Source: an uncultured cyanobacterium
Lineage (GTDB): Bacteria > Cyanobacteriota > Cyanobacteriia > PCC-6307 > Cyanobiaceae
Assembly: GCA_903917565.1 (NCBI GenBank)
Contig: CAIXBB010000001.1
Location: 248,001-312,000 of the forward strand
DNA length: 64,000 nt
Direction: 5' to 3'
Shown: piece after piece, positions 37,956 to 47,193 of the stretch
Layout of the letters: each line of letters starts with the position of its first letter
How positions within the stretch are numbered: the first letter of the stretch is position 1
Position numbers and translations under genes: made by a program
The notes under the pieces: model-generated
What the model was told of the DNA's origin: nothing
What the model saw: the letters and a program-made list of their open reading frames with translations, nothing else
The model's database searches: none

Positions 37956-38402
37956 ATGGATGTCCGATTTCGCGAGGTGGATCCCTTCAATTGCTGGATC
38001 TGGCTGCTCTTCGCCGACCAACCCGGTGGCGCCGAGCGGGGCTACGTGGAAACGGCCCTCGACAGCTGGTTCTTCCTCGGCAAGCTGGGCGCGTTCAACG
38101 CCGAGAACCTCCAGACCCATGAAGGGGGTGTGGATCTCGGTTGGCTCCCCTACGACACCGAGGCGGCCGAGCGCTGCCTGCCCGCCCTGATGCACAACAT
38201 GGGGCCGATGGAGTATCAGGACGACTGGGCGCGCTGCTGGGTCGATCTGGGCACCAGCGATGCCCTGGCCCTCGATGTGCTGATCAACGCCCTGCGCCAG
38301 CTGGACAATGACGTGCTGGAGATCACCGAGCTGGTGATCGGCGGGCTGAACGAGGACTGGCCGATCGAGGAGGAGCCCGACAGTCCGTTCTCCAGGGATT
38401 GA
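37956..38402 (+). CDS. DUF3531 family protein
   Basis: From ATG 37956 the protein has 148 residues starting MDVRFREVDPFNCWIW. It is acidic and tryptophan-rich, with no membrane segment, and matches the DUF3531 family of cyanobacteria and plastids. The role is not established. Its TGA shares one base with the ATG of rsmE (TGATG), so the two are translated together. That is a hint, not proof, of a ribosome-related role. Confidence 0.82.
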   Translation: MDVRFREVDPFNCWIWLLFADQPGGAERGYVETALDSWFFLGKLGAFNAENLQTHEGGVDLGWLPYDTEAAERCLPALMHNMGPMEYQDDWARCWVDLGTSDALALDVLINALRQLDNDVLEITELVIGGLNEDWPIEEEPDSPFSRD

Positions 38403-39205
38403 TGGGGCGGGAGTTGCGCCGGCTGCTGATCGCCCCGGAGCGGATGGCCGCCCTGGCGGACGGGGGGGGAGATCCCCGCTGTCTGGTCCTGGAGTCCCAG
38501 GAAGGGCACTACCTGGAACGGGTGCTGCGCTATCGGCCGGGCGATCGGCTGGCGCTGATCGACGGCGGCGGCCAGCTCTGGACGGCGGTGCTCGAACCGG
38601 AGCGGCAGCTGCGGCTGGAGCAGGCCCCAGCGGCGCCCCTGGTCCGGGAGGGGCCCCTCACTCCGCCCCTGGAGCTGGCCATGGGCGTGCCCAGGCGGGA
38701 GGCGGATCTGGCCTGGCGCATGGCCACCGAACTGGGCGCCGACCGGCTCCAGCCCCTGCTGGCCGAGCGCGGCGTCCCTGGGGAGAGGTGCCCACTCGAT
38801 CGCTGGCAGGGGATCGTGCGGGAAGCCACCGAGCAGTGCGAACGGCTGTGGCAGCCGCGGTTGGAATCCCCCTGCGAGGCCGGGGCCTGGCTGGCACGGC
38901 CGGCCCCTGGGATCGCCCTGCTGGCCACCACCCGCAGGGAAGCCCTGCCCCTCTGCAGCCAGCGGCTGCGGCAGCTCACCGAGGGGTTGCGCGACGAGGA
39001 TCTCGCCGCAGGGATACGGCTGGCGATCGGTCCGGAAGGGGGCTGGAGCCCCGCCGAAGAGGAGCGTGCCGAGGCTGCCGGCTGGCGGCCCGTGAGCCTG
39101 GGGGGGACGATCCTGCGCACAGCCACCGCCGCGGTGGGTGGCCTGGCCCTGCTGGCCGACTGGCGGGCGCTCAGGAGCGCATCATGCCGGCCGCCATCTC
39201 CTTGA
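38402..39205 (+). CDS. rsmE: 16S rRNA (uracil-1498-N3)-methyltransferase
   Basis: RsmE methylates U1498 of 16S rRNA. The 267-residue protein has an N-terminal PUA-like domain (residues 1-75, with HYLERVLRYRPGD) and a C-terminal SPOUT knot domain. Knot motifs are LAIGPEGGWSPAEE and VSLGGTILRTATAAVGG, the latter forming the SAM-binding loop. It starts at an ATG overlapping the DUF3531 stop. Its end overlaps the convergent small gene by about 35 bases. Confidence 0.93.
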   Translation: MGRELRRLLIAPERMAALADGGGDPRCLVLESQEGHYLERVLRYRPGDRLALIDGGGQLWTAVLEPERQLRLEQAPAAPLVREGPLTPPLELAMGVPRREADLAWRMATELGADRLQPLLAERGVPGERCPLDRWQGIVREATEQCERLWQPRLESPCEAGAWLARPAPGIALLATTRREALPLCSQRLRQLTEGLRDEDLAAGIRLAIGPEGGWSPAEEERAEAAGWRPVSLGGTILRTATAAVGGLALLADWRALRSASCRPPSP

Positions 39206-39524
39206 ACACGCCCAGATTGGCCCCGGGGCTGCGGCGCTTCATCGGGGTGGCCCCCCCCGCTGTGACGCACTCAGGAGCGAAGGTGGCCATCGATGGAGCC
39301 GGCCGAAGCGCCTCGGCGGCGGCCAGTTCAGCGGCGATCGCCTCGGCGGTGGTGAGACCCGAAACGGGGGGAGGGGTCGCCTCTGCTGCCGCTGGAGTAG
39401 CGGGCTGGGGGTCCGCCTTGTTGTCGGGCTTGGGCTCGGCCCTGGGGGGGGCCACCACTGCCGCAGGCTGATTGGCTTCGCCGCCACCGAGATCGAGGAA
39501 GAACTTGGGTCGTTTGAAGACCAT
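39171..39524 (-). CDS. Conserved small cyanobacterial protein, unknown function
   Basis: The 117-residue protein starts MVFKRPKFFLDLGG and ends GANLGVFKEMAAGMMRS. Between these is a low-complexity Ala/Pro/Thr-rich linker. Short ordered ends joined by a variable linker suggest an adaptor or partly disordered protein. I recall similar N-termini in cyanobacteria but no function. It overlaps the rsmE 3' end and is transcribed toward it. Confidence 0.65.
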   Translation of the reverse strand: MVFKRPKFFLDLGGGEANQPAAVVAPPRAEPKPDNKADPQPATPAAAEATPPPVSGLTTAEAIAAELAAAEALRPAPSMATFAPECVTAGGATPMKRRSPGANLGVFKEMAAGMMRS

Positions 39525-39616
39525 TCGGAGCACCGCCGGATGCAGGGATTATCCGCCGAAGCCTGCACCTGGGAGCGGCTCGCTTAGATGTGTGCAACAC
39601 AGCCGGGTCCCCCTCC

Positions 39617-40378
39617 ATGGTGTCGCTGCCACCCCAGGACCCCCTCCACTGGCTGGCGGCGCTGGCGATCAACGGCCTGCTGATCGCCGTCGCCCAGCGC
39701 CTGCCCCTGCTGACGACGGCTGGCTGGGTGCATGCCGGTGTGCTGGGCACCCTGCTGTGGGGAAGCCTGGGTTGGCGTGGCTGGATGGCGGTGGTCGCCT
39801 ATCTGGCCCTGGGCAGCCTCGTGACCAAACTGGGCTTCCGCCGCAAGCGGGAGCTGGGGCTGGCGGAGGCCCGCGAGGGCCGGCGGGGGCCGGAGAACGT
39901 CTGGGGCTCGGCCCTGGTGGGAACTGTGCTGGCCCTGCTGGCCTGCAGGGCGCCCGCAGCGGTTGTGCCCCTGCTGCTGGTCGGTTTCGCCGCCAGCTTC
40001 GCCGCCAAACTCGGCGACACCTTCGGCAGCGAGATCGGCAAACGCTGGGGCCGCCACACGGTGCTGATCACCAGCCTGCGGCCGGTGCCGCCCGGCACCG
40101 AGGGGGCCATCAGCCTGGAGGGCACCGCCGCCAGCCTGGTGGGCAGCGGCCTGATGTCCCTGGGGATGCTGGCCCTCGGTCTGATCCAAGGCTGGCCCAT
40201 GGTACTCCTGGTCAGCGGCGTCGGGCTGGTGGCCACCCTGGTGGAAAGCGTGGTGGGCGCCAGCCTTCAGCAACGCTGGCGCTGGCTCAGCAATGAGGTG
40301 GTCAACGGGCTCCAGACGCTCCTGGCGGCCCTACTCGCCATGGGCCTGGTCAGCCGGATGGCGCTGGCGACGGGCTAA
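39617..40378 (+). CDS. DUF92/VTE6-like phytyl-phosphate kinase
   Basis: The 253-residue membrane protein has about six spans and belongs to the DUF92 (TIGR00297) family. Conserved motifs are TKLGFRRKRELG, FAAKLGDTFGSEIGK and EGAISLEGTAAS. Plant VTE6 and its cyanobacterial homolog phosphorylate phytyl phosphate to phytyl diphosphate, recycling chlorophyll phytol for tocopherol and phylloquinone. The start may be 39617 or 39590. Its 3' end overlaps the convergent sigma-factor gene by 29 bases. Confidence 0.85.
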   Translation: MVSLPPQDPLHWLAALAINGLLIAVAQRLPLLTTAGWVHAGVLGTLLWGSLGWRGWMAVVAYLALGSLVTKLGFRRKRELGLAEAREGRRGPENVWGSALVGTVLALLACRAPAAVVPLLLVGFAASFAAKLGDTFGSEIGKRWGRHTVLITSLRPVPPGTEGAISLEGTAASLVGSGLMSLGMLALGLIQGWPMVLLVSGVGLVATLVESVVGASLQQRWRWLSNEVVNGLQTLLAALLAMGLVSRMALATG

Positions 40379-41288
40379 GGCCTTGCTGCCGCCAGGCGAG
40401 GGCGGCGCGGCGCAGGCGATCGAGGGCGGCATCGCAGCGGCGCTGGGCCTGGCGGGCAGGAATTCCGAGTTGCCGGCCCAGCTCCACCCAGGTGCAACCC
40501 ACATCAATACGGCCCACCAGCAGTTCCCGCTCCATGGGATCAAGACCCGCCAGTTGCTGGCGCATCCACTGACGCTCGGCGCTGCCGGCCTCGCTGGCCA
40601 GCTCCTCCTCCCCGCCAGGACCGGCGGGGGACGCCAGCACATCCAGCAGGCAGCTGGCCGCCTCGGCGTCGCCGCCGCCCTGGCCGAGGGGGGCATCCAG
40701 GCTGCGCACCCTGCCGGCGCTGCGGACCTGCAGGGCTTCCTCGAGCCGGGACGGATCGCAGGCCAGCCGATCGGCGAGGGCGGCGGGCAGCAGTGGTTCG
40801 AGCCCCTTGCGACGCCGGGCCTCCTGGAGGCTGAGCACCTGCTGGTGCAGATCCCAAAGGGGCCGGGGCGGCCGCACCATGGGCTGGCGATCCCGCCGCT
40901 CCCTCCGCATCGCCCCCTGGATGTAGGGCACAGCGAAGCTGCTGAGGCTGACGTTGCGATCAGGATCAAAGGCCTCGACCGCCCGGATCAGGCCGAGGCT
41001 GCCCACCTGGGCCAGATCCTCGAAGGTCAGGCCGGCTTCGGTGCCTTGTCGTCCAGCAATGGTGTAAACCAGCGGCAGGTTGTCCTCCACCAGCAGGTTG
41101 CGCCAGCGCAGACGGCTGAGCGGATCGGTGGCGGAAGCAAAGGCCTTGAGCCGGCGGCGGTTGCGGGTACGGCGATCCACGATTGCCTCGGGGATCTCAT
41201 CGCAGCGCAGGCAGAGATCCGGCTGCGGCGCCCGGCGGGTCGCCAGCAGCACTGGGGCCGGTGGAGGGGGTGGTGGAGGGCGATCCAT
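40350..41288 (-). CDS. RNA polymerase sigma factor, sigma-70 family (alternative)
   Basis: The 312-residue protein has region 2 (RNLLVEDNLPLVYTIAGR, FEDLAQVGSLGLIRAVEAFD, SLSSFAVPYIQGAMRRERR). A shortened region 3 follows, then region 4 with GCTWVELGRQLGIPARQAQRR as helix-turn-helix. A poly-proline stretch follows the start Met. Region 1.1 of the principal sigma is absent, so this is a group 2/3-type alternative sigma. Which stress it serves cannot be told. Confidence 0.88.
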   Translation of the reverse strand: MDRPPPPPPPAPVLLATRRAPQPDLCLRCDEIPEAIVDRRTRNRRRLKAFASATDPLSRLRWRNLLVEDNLPLVYTIAGRQGTEAGLTFEDLAQVGSLGLIRAVEAFDPDRNVSLSSFAVPYIQGAMRRERRDRQPMVRPPRPLWDLHQQVLSLQEARRRKGLEPLLPAALADRLACDPSRLEEALQVRSAGRVRSLDAPLGQGGGDAEAASCLLDVLASPAGPGGEEELASEAGSAERQWMRQQLAGLDPMERELLVGRIDVGCTWVELGRQLGIPARQAQRRCDAALDRLRRAALAWRQQGLSPSPAPSG

Positions 41289-41454
41289 GGAGGTGGTCCA
41301 GCAGGGTCCGTTTCTTCAGCGTCGCCGCACGCAGGCAGCGGAGGTTCACCTGGGGGATGGAGTTCCCTTCATCCGATCGGGTGATTCCATCGGAGCCGGC
41401 GTGGTGCAAAAAGCTGAAAGCAAAGAGCGGAGCGCAGCGAGGAGGCCACTGGGA

Positions 41455-42126
41455 TCAGTTCGCCGCGGTCACGCTGCTGTGGGGATCGAGCTCGGCCCAG
41501 TGCAACAGGGCGCTCCAGGCGCGCAGGCGCCGGTAGAGCTGGCCGTGGCCGTTGCCGTTGAGATGCAGGCCATCGCTGCACAACCATTGCAGCCAGAGGG
41601 GTTCGGCCAGCAGGCCGTCGAGGAGCGGCAGGAAAGGGACGTCGGCCTCCATGCAGGCTTCCTCCAGCAGGCCTTCGTAGCGGCGCACGCTGGCCAGGTC
41701 GTACCAGAGCATCCCGGCGAAGGGCATCACGGCCTCGTCCACCGGCGTGAGGCCCAGCACGAACAGCGGCGCGATGGCCCGCAGCCGGGGCAGCAGCTGC
41801 TGCAGGCCGAACAGGAAAGCCTCAGGTGCCAGCTGGAAACGACCGTCGGGCCGCCCCACCCTGGCCGTGTCATTCAGGCCGATCGACAGCAGGATCCCCT
41901 GGGGGCGCTGGCGGCGCAGCTCGCCCCGGTGGCTCACTTCCGCCTCGGCGCGCGCCGCCAGCCGCTCCAGGCCATCGCCGCGCACCCCCAGGCCGTAGAG
42001 CACCGGACCCTGGGGCAGGTCCATCCAATGGCGGCGCAGGCGCTCGCACCAGCCCCCCTGGTCCGGATCACCCCAGCCGTAGACCCCGCTGTCACCCAGC
42101 ACCACCAGCTTCCTGGGGACCTGCAT
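41455..42126 (-). CDS. SGNH/GDSL-type esterase
   Basis: The 223-residue protein shows the SGNH hydrolase blocks. VVLGDSGVYGWG (block I) holds the nucleophile Ser, SIGLNDTARVG (block III) holds the oxyanion Asn, and SDGLHLNGNGHGQL (block V) holds the catalytic Asp and His. It lacks a signal peptide, so it is probably cytoplasmic. The substrate may be a lipid, thioester or acetylated sugar. A GTG at 42159 is an alternative start. It lies downstream of the aminotransferase on the same strand. Confidence 0.85.
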   Translation of the reverse strand: MQVPRKLVVLGDSGVYGWGDPDQGGWCERLRRHWMDLPQGPVLYGLGVRGDGLERLAARAEAEVSHRGELRRQRPQGILLSIGLNDTARVGRPDGRFQLAPEAFLFGLQQLLPRLRAIAPLFVLGLTPVDEAVMPFAGMLWYDLASVRRYEGLLEEACMEADVPFLPLLDGLLAEPLWLQWLCSDGLHLNGNGHGQLYRRLRAWSALLHWAELDPHSSVTAAN

Positions 42127-42170
42127 CAAGGGGCCCGTGATGGGGTGAGCGTCCAGCACCGACGGGGCGC

Positions 42171-43349
42171 TCAGAGGCTGGCGCCGAAACGCCGCAAACG
42201 CTCCAGACCGTCGTCGATCGTGGCGGGGGAAGCGGCACAGGACAGACGGATGCAGCGATCATCACCGAAGGCGGCACCGGGCACCACCGCCAGTCCCACC
42301 TCCTCCAGTAGCCGGCCGCAGAGGGTCATCGAATCGAGGCCCCAGGCGCTCACGTCAGGAAAGGCGTAGAAGGCGCCTTCGGGGGCCAGCAGTTCCAGGC
42401 CCTGGATCGCCATCAGGCCGTTGCTGAGCCTGGCGCGCCGCCGGCTGAACTCGGCCGCCATCTCCCTGACACAGTCCCGCGCACCGCCGATGGCGGCCAG
42501 GGCGCCGTACTGGGCGAAGGTGCAGACATTGCTGGTGCTCTGGCTCTGCAGGGCACTGGCGGCGGCCACCACGTGGCGGTCCCCCGCCAGCCAGCCGAGG
42601 CGCCATCCCGTCATGGCCCAGCCCTTGGCGAAGCCATTGACGATGAAGATCCGCTCCGCCAGATCGGGGGCCACAGCCGCCAGGCTGTGGTGCTCGTGCC
42701 CCGGGGAGAGCAGCATTTCGTAGATCTCGTCGCACACCACCGCCACGGCGGGATGGCGGCGCAGCACGGCAGCGATTGCCTCCAGTTCGGCACGACTGAG
42801 CACCATGCCGGTGGGGTTGGAGGGGCTGTTGAGTACCAGCAGCCGGCTGGCCGGGGTGATCGCCGCCTCCAGCTGCTCGGGGCTGAAGCGGAAGCCGCCG
42901 CTGGCGTCGCTCGTCAGACAGCGAACGCTGGCCCCGGCCAGATGGGCCATTACCGGGTAGCTCAGCCAGTAGGGCGCCGGCAGCAGCACCTCGTCGCCGG
43001 GATCGAGCAGGACCTGGAAGAGGTTGTAGAGGGCCTGCTTGCCCCCGTTCGTCACCAGCACCTGGTCGGCCCGGGTGGGAACGCCGTTTTCCTCGCTCAG
43101 CTTGGCGGCGATGGCCTGGCGCAGCTTGGGCTCGCCCGCCACCGGTCCGTAGCGGGTGTGGCCCGCTTCAAGGGCCTCGGCCGCCGCCTGGCGGATGAAG
43201 GCGGGGGTGTCGAAATCGGGCTCACCGGCGCTGAGGCTGCAGATGTCCTTGCCGTCGGCGCGCAGCTCGCGGGCCTTGGCGGTGATGGCGAGGGTGAGCG
43301 ATGGCTGCAACGCCTGCGCCCGGGCGGAGAGCGACAACGGGGCCGGCAT
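42171..43349 (-). CDS. aspC: Aspartate aminotransferase, class I/II
   Basis: This is a PLP-dependent aminotransferase, 392 residues from ATG 43349. Motifs are SLSAGEPDFDTP near the N-terminus, NGGKQALYNL for cofactor binding, LNSPSNPTG (substrate carboxylate Asn), VCDEIYE (PLP ring Asp and Tyr) and FAKGWAMTGWRLGW with the Schiff-base lysine. The pattern is that of the prokaryotic aspartate/prephenate aminotransferase subgroup. An upstream start at 43394 is possible. Confidence 0.93.
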   Translation of the reverse strand: MPAPLSLSARAQALQPSLTLAITAKARELRADGKDICSLSAGEPDFDTPAFIRQAAAEALEAGHTRYGPVAGEPKLRQAIAAKLSEENGVPTRADQVLVTNGGKQALYNLFQVLLDPGDEVLLPAPYWLSYPVMAHLAGASVRCLTSDASGGFRFSPEQLEAAITPASRLLVLNSPSNPTGMVLSRAELEAIAAVLRRHPAVAVVCDEIYEMLLSPGHEHHSLAAVAPDLAERIFIVNGFAKGWAMTGWRLGWLAGDRHVVAAASALQSQSTSNVCTFAQYGALAAIGGARDCVREMAAEFSRRRARLSNGLMAIQGLELLAPEGAFYAFPDVSAWGLDSMTLCGRLLEEVGLAVVPGAAFGDDRCIRLSCAASPATIDDGLERLRRFGASL

Positions 43350-43415
43350 GGCGGTGAGCGGCGTCTGGAGGGCGCGATTCGGCAATCCGGCCATCTTGCC
43401 CTACGCCCAGCGGCC

Positions 43416-44081
43416 ATGGCCAAGAATGGAGCGATGGCCGGCGATCCCCCCCAAGCGTCCCTTCTGGGTGCGGCCTTCAGCGCAGGCGATACGCCCGGCC
43501 TGGAAGGGCTGCAAGGGAGCTGTCAGCAGTGCCGCCGTTGCGACCTGGCCGCGGGCCGCCAGCAGGCGGTCATCAGCCGGGGGGATCCGGCGGCACGGCT
43601 GATGGTGATCGGCGAAGGGCCCGGTGCCCAGGAGGACGCCAGCGGCAGGCCGTTCGTGGGGCGGGCCGGGCAGCTGCTCGACCAGATGCTGGCCAGCGTG
43701 GGGCTGGACAGCGAGCGGGACGCCTACGTCTGCAACGTGGTGAAGTGCCGTCCGCCCGACAACCGCAAACCGACGGCCCAGGAGATGGCGGCCTGCGCCC
43801 CCTGGCTGGCGGTTCAGATCGGCGCGGTGGATCCCGCCGTGGTGCTGCTCACCGGTGCCACGGCTCTGGAGGGGGTGCTCGGCATCAAGGGGGGCATTTC
43901 CAGGCTCCGCGGCCAGTGGCACCCCTGGCAGGGCCGCTGGGTGATGCCGGTGTTCCACCCCTCCTATCTGCTCCGCAATCCCTCGCGGGAGCAGGGCTCC
44001 CCCAAATGGCTCACCTGGCAGGACCTCAAGGAGGTGCGCCGGCGGCTGGAGCAGGACCAGCCACCGCCACCGACTTTGTGA
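43416..44081 (+). CDS. Uracil-DNA glycosylase, family 4
   Basis: This iron-sulfur uracil-DNA glycosylase removes uracil from deaminated DNA. The 221-residue protein has cysteines at CQQCRRCD and then VCNVVKCRPPDNRKPT...AC, consistent with a [4Fe-4S] cluster. The active-site motif is GEGPGAQED and the minor-groove loop HPSYLLRNPS. It starts at ATG 43416 or 43434. It is divergent from the aminotransferase gene. Confidence 0.93.
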   Translation: MAKNGAMAGDPPQASLLGAAFSAGDTPGLEGLQGSCQQCRRCDLAAGRQQAVISRGDPAARLMVIGEGPGAQEDASGRPFVGRAGQLLDQMLASVGLDSERDAYVCNVVKCRPPDNRKPTAQEMAACAPWLAVQIGAVDPAVVLLTGATALEGVLGIKGGISRLRGQWHPWQGRWVMPVFHPSYLLRNPSREQGSPKWLTWQDLKEVRRRLEQDQPPPPTL

Positions 44082-44111
44082 CAGGCTTTGGCCACCACCG
44101 GCCCACGCGAG

Positions 44112-45347
44112 ATGACCGGCAGCCTGACCACACCCACCACCTCCATCCAGACGGACTGGGCCAGTGATCCCCGCTTCGACACGGTGATCCGTCGACGGCC
44201 CACCCGCAGCGTCCGGGTCGGCGCCATGTGGGTGGGCAGCGAACACCCCGTGGTGGTGCAGTCGATGATCAATGAGGACACCCTCGATGTGGAGGGGGCC
44301 ACCGCCGGCATCCGCCGGCTGCACGAGGCGGGCTGCGAGATCGTGCGGCTCACCGTGCCGAGCCTGGCCCACGCCAAGGCCGTGGGCGAGATCCGGCAGC
44401 GGCTGGAGGACAGCTACCAGCCGGTGCCCCTGGTGGCGGACGTGCACCACAACGGCATGAAGATCGCCCTGGAGGTGGCCCAGCACGTCGACAAGGTGCG
44501 CATCAACCCTGGCCTGTACGTATTCGACAAGCCCGATCCCAACCGCACGGAGTTCAGTGCCCAGGAGGTGGCAGCGATCGGCGCGCGTATCCAGACCACC
44601 CTGGAACCCCTGGTGAGCCTGCTCCAGGAGCAGGACAAGGCCCTGCGCATCGGCGTCAACCACGGATCCCTGGCCGAGCGGATGCTGTTCACCTACGGCG
44701 ACACCCCCCTGGGGATGGTGGAGAGCGCGATGGAATTCATCCGCATCTGCGACCGGCTCGACTTCCACAACATCGTCGTGTCGATGAAGGCGTCGCGGGC
44801 TCCGGTGATGCTGGCGGCCTACCGGATGATGGCGTTCCGCATGGACGCCGAGGGCTTCCACTACCCCCTGCACCTGGGGGTCACCGAAGCGGGCGACGGC
44901 GACTACGGGCGCATCAAGAGCACCGCCGGCATCGCCACCCTGCTGGCCGAGGGCCTGGGGGACACGATCCGGGTGTCGCTCACCGAGGCGCCGGAGAAGG
45001 AGATCCCCGTCTGCTACGCGATCCTGCAGGCCATGGGGCTGCGCAAGACCATGGTGGAGTACGTGGCCTGTCCCAGTTGCGGCCGCACCCTGTTCAATCT
45101 GGAGGACGTGCTGCACACCGTGCGCAACGCCACCGCCCACCTCACAGGCCTTGACATCGCCGTGATGGGCTGCATCGTCAACGGCCCCGGGGAGATGGCT
45201 GATGCCGACTACGGCTACGTGGGCAAGACGCCCGGCACGATCTCGCTGTACCGCGGGCGGGAGGAGATCCGCCGGGTGCCGGAGGCCGAAGGGGTGGAGG
45301 CGCTGATTGCCCTGATCAAGGGGGACGGTCGCTGGGTCGACCCCTGA
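44112..45347 (+). CDS. ispG: 4-hydroxy-3-methylbut-2-enyl-diphosphate synthase
   Basis: IspG converts MEcPP to HMBPP in the non-mevalonate isoprenoid pathway, which feeds carotenoid, chlorophyll and quinone synthesis. The 411-residue protein has a TIM-barrel part ([19 protein letters not shown]) and a C-terminal iron-sulfur domain with CPSCGRT and [11 protein letters not shown]. Cyanobacterial IspG generally takes electrons from ferredoxin. It follows the glycosylase gene by about 30 bases on the same strand. Confidence 0.96.
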   Translation: MTGSLTTPTTSIQTDWASDPRFDTVIRRRPTRSVRVGAMWVGSEHPVVVQSMINEDTLDVEGATAGIRRLHEAGCEIVRLTVPSLAHAKAVGEIRQRLEDSYQPVPLVADVHHNGMKIALEVAQHVDKVRINPGLYVFDKPDPNRTEFSAQEVAAIGARIQTTLEPLVSLLQEQDKALRIGVNHGSLAERMLFTYGDTPLGMVESAMEFIRICDRLDFHNIVVSMKASRAPVMLAAYRMMAFRMDAEGFHYPLHLGVTEAGDGDYGRIKSTAGIATLLAEGLGDTIRVSLTEAPEKEIPVCYAILQAMGLRKTMVEYVACPSCGRTLFNLEDVLHTVRNATAHLTGLDIAVMGCIVNGPGEMADADYGYVGKTPGTISLYRGREEIRRVPEAEGVEALIALIKGDGRWVDP

Positions 45348-45416
45348 ACGGGGGGCCCATCCCCAGCGACGGCGCTACGTTGGAGTCACATTTCAGAATC
45401 CTTGAGGATCCCCACC

Positions 45417-46748
45417 ATGGGAAGAGCTCGCGCCACCGTCGTGGTGCTGGTTGGTCTCGGTGCCTGCGCCGCCACGGCCGTGATGGCCAGAGACATGGTG
45501 CTCAGCCCCACCGGAACCGTGTCGATCAGCGACAGCCCCAAGGAGGTGATGGATCAGGCCTGGCAGATCGTCTTCCGCGACTACCTGGATACCACGGGCA
45601 AGTACACGCCTGAACAGTGGCGCAAGCTGCGGCGCAGTGTGCTGTCCAAGAGCTACAGCACCCCCAAGGACGCCTACGAGGGCATCCGCGGCATGCTCGG
45701 CACCCTCGACGATCCCTACACCCGCTTCCTGGATCCGCGGGAATTCAAGGAGATGCAGATCGACACCTCCGGGGAGCTCTCCGGGGTGGGCATTCAGCTG
45801 AGCGTCGACAAGGAGACCAAGGAACTGGTCGTCATCTCCCCCATCGAAGGCTCACCGGCCTCGAAGGCCGGCGTTCAGCCCAAGGACGTGATCGTCTCGA
45901 TCGATGGCAAGAGCACCAAGGGGATGAGCACCGAGGACGCGGTGAAGCTCATCCGCGGCAAGGCCGGCACCACGGTGAATCTGGTGCTGCGCCGCAAGGG
46001 CCAGAACCTCGACACCCCCCTCACCCGGGAGCTGATCGAGATCCATGCGGTCACCCACCAGGTGAACACCGCCCCCGACGGCAGCAAAATCGGCTACATC
46101 CGCCTGAAGCAGTTCAGCGCCACCGCTACCAAGGACATGCGGGCAGCGGTGAGGGACCTGGAGGCCCTAGGCGTGCAGGGCTACGTGCTCGACCTGCGCA
46201 GCAACCCCGGCGGGCTGCTGGTGGCGAGCGTCGAGATCGCCCGCCAGTGGATCAACGAGGGGATCATCGTCTCCACCAAGACGCGCGACGGCATTCAGGA
46301 TGTCAAGCGGGCCACCGGCCAGGCCCTCACCACCAAACCCATGGTGGTGCTGGTCAACGAGGGTTCGGCGAGCGCCAGCGAAATCCTCTCCGGCGCCCTG
46401 CAGGACAACAACCGCGCCGTGCTGGTGGGCCAGAAGACCTTCGGCAAGGGTTTGGTGCAGTCGGTGCGGGGCCTTTCCGATGGCTCCGGCATGACCGTGA
46501 CCATCGCCAAGTACCTGACGCCCCTCAACCGGGACATCCACAAGCACGGCATCGATCCGGATGTGTCGGTGAAGATGACTGAGCAGGAGGTGCAGCGGCT
46601 CAAGCTCGAAGACATCGGCACCAACCGCGACAGCCAGTACCGGGCGGCCGAATCCACCCTGCGCAAGCAGATGCAGGCCAGCACGGCGTTGAAGAAGGCC
46701 TTCCAGCCCGGTAGCGCCAATCTGCCGGCTGCCCTTGCCAAACCCTGA
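45417..46748 (+). CDS. ctpB: C-terminal processing peptidase (S41 family)
   Basis: The 443-residue serine protease has an N-terminal export segment (RARATVVVLVGLGACAATAV) and a PDZ domain (SGVGIQLSVDKETKE through GKAGTTVNLVLRRKG). The S41 catalytic domain has the Ser in NEGSASASEI and the Lys in KTFGKGLVQ. It acts outside the cytoplasm. CtpA trims the D1 precursor of photosystem II; this copy could be CtpA, CtpB or CtpC, so the symbol is tentative. A TTG five codons upstream is an alternative start. Confidence 0.92.
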   Translation: MGRARATVVVLVGLGACAATAVMARDMVLSPTGTVSISDSPKEVMDQAWQIVFRDYLDTTGKYTPEQWRKLRRSVLSKSYSTPKDAYEGIRGMLGTLDDPYTRFLDPREFKEMQIDTSGELSGVGIQLSVDKETKELVVISPIEGSPASKAGVQPKDVIVSIDGKSTKGMSTEDAVKLIRGKAGTTVNLVLRRKGQNLDTPLTRELIEIHAVTHQVNTAPDGSKIGYIRLKQFSATATKDMRAAVRDLEALGVQGYVLDLRSNPGGLLVASVEIARQWINEGIIVSTKTRDGIQDVKRATGQALTTKPMVVLVNEGSASASEILSGALQDNNRAVLVGQKTFGKGLVQSVRGLSDGSGMTVTIAKYLTPLNRDIHKHGIDPDVSVKMTEQEVQRLKLEDIGTNRDSQYRAAESTLRKQMQASTALKKAFQPGSANLPAALAKP

Positions 46749-46956
46749 ATCCGTCTGGCAACTGAAGCCCTGGTGGTGTCAGCCCTGGAGCATCCTGCTC
46801 ACGGGGCTGGTTGTCGTGGGCGTGAGCTGGTTGCTGCTGCACCTCTGGTGGGTCACCACCGGGGTATCGATAGTGATCGGCGCCTGGTGGCTGCTGTTCC
46901 TGGTGCTGATGCCCGCCGCCTGGAAGCAGGAGCAGGGCAGCGCGGGCAGCGGCTGA
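46735..46956 (+). CDS. DUF6737-like small membrane protein
   Basis: The 73-residue protein has two hydrophobic spans (about 18-38 and 42-62) rich in tryptophan (LKPWWCQPWSILLTG, WWLLFLVLMP). It resembles a small cyanobacterial membrane family (DUF6737) of unknown role. It starts with a TTG inside the end of the protease gene, overlapping by 14 bases, so it is probably co-translated with it. Confidence 0.65.
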   Translation: MPNPESVWQLKPWWCQPWSILLTGLVVVGVSWLLLHLWWVTTGVSIVIGAWWLLFLVLMPAAWKQEQGSAGSG

Positions 46957-46966
46957 GCCCCAGGGC

Positions 46967-47134
46967 TCAGGCCACCGGCTGCATCAGCCCGCCACCGGGG
47001 GAGGAGTCGTCGTCGTCGTTGTTGCTGGCGTTGGCCTGCAGCAGGGCGAAGAAACCGAAGCCGAGGACCCCAAGAAAAGCCGGCAGCAGCAAGGGATTCT
47101 GGGTGGCGCCCGCGACCTCGATCAGTTCACCCAT
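46967..47134 (-). CDS. Small single-span membrane protein, 55 residues
   Basis: A 55-codon frame starts MGELIEVAGATQNP, has one hydrophobic span (LLLPAFLGVLGFGFFALLQA) and ends in an acidic, Gly-rich tail (NNDDDDSSPGGG). Small single-span proteins like this are common in thylakoid complexes, but I recognise no subunit. It converges on the DUF6737-like gene 11 bases away and lies downstream of the VOC-type gene on the same strand. Confidence 0.6.
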   Translation of the reverse strand: MGELIEVAGATQNPLLLPAFLGVLGFGFFALLQANASNNDDDDSSPGGGLMQPVA

Positions 47135-47193
47135 GGCGCCACGTAACGAAAGATGTCGCCATCTTAACGTTCCTTCTCATTCCCGTGGCCCGC

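Noticed and set aside
41197-41409. 70-codon minus-strand frame upstream of and overlapping the sigma-factor start
   Set aside because: It overlaps the sigma-factor coding start out of frame and has low-complexity composition, without a ribosome-binding site.
43401-45140. 579-codon minus-strand frame opposite the uracil-DNA glycosylase and ispG
   Set aside because: Both plus-strand genes carry complete conserved motifs, and this frame shows none.
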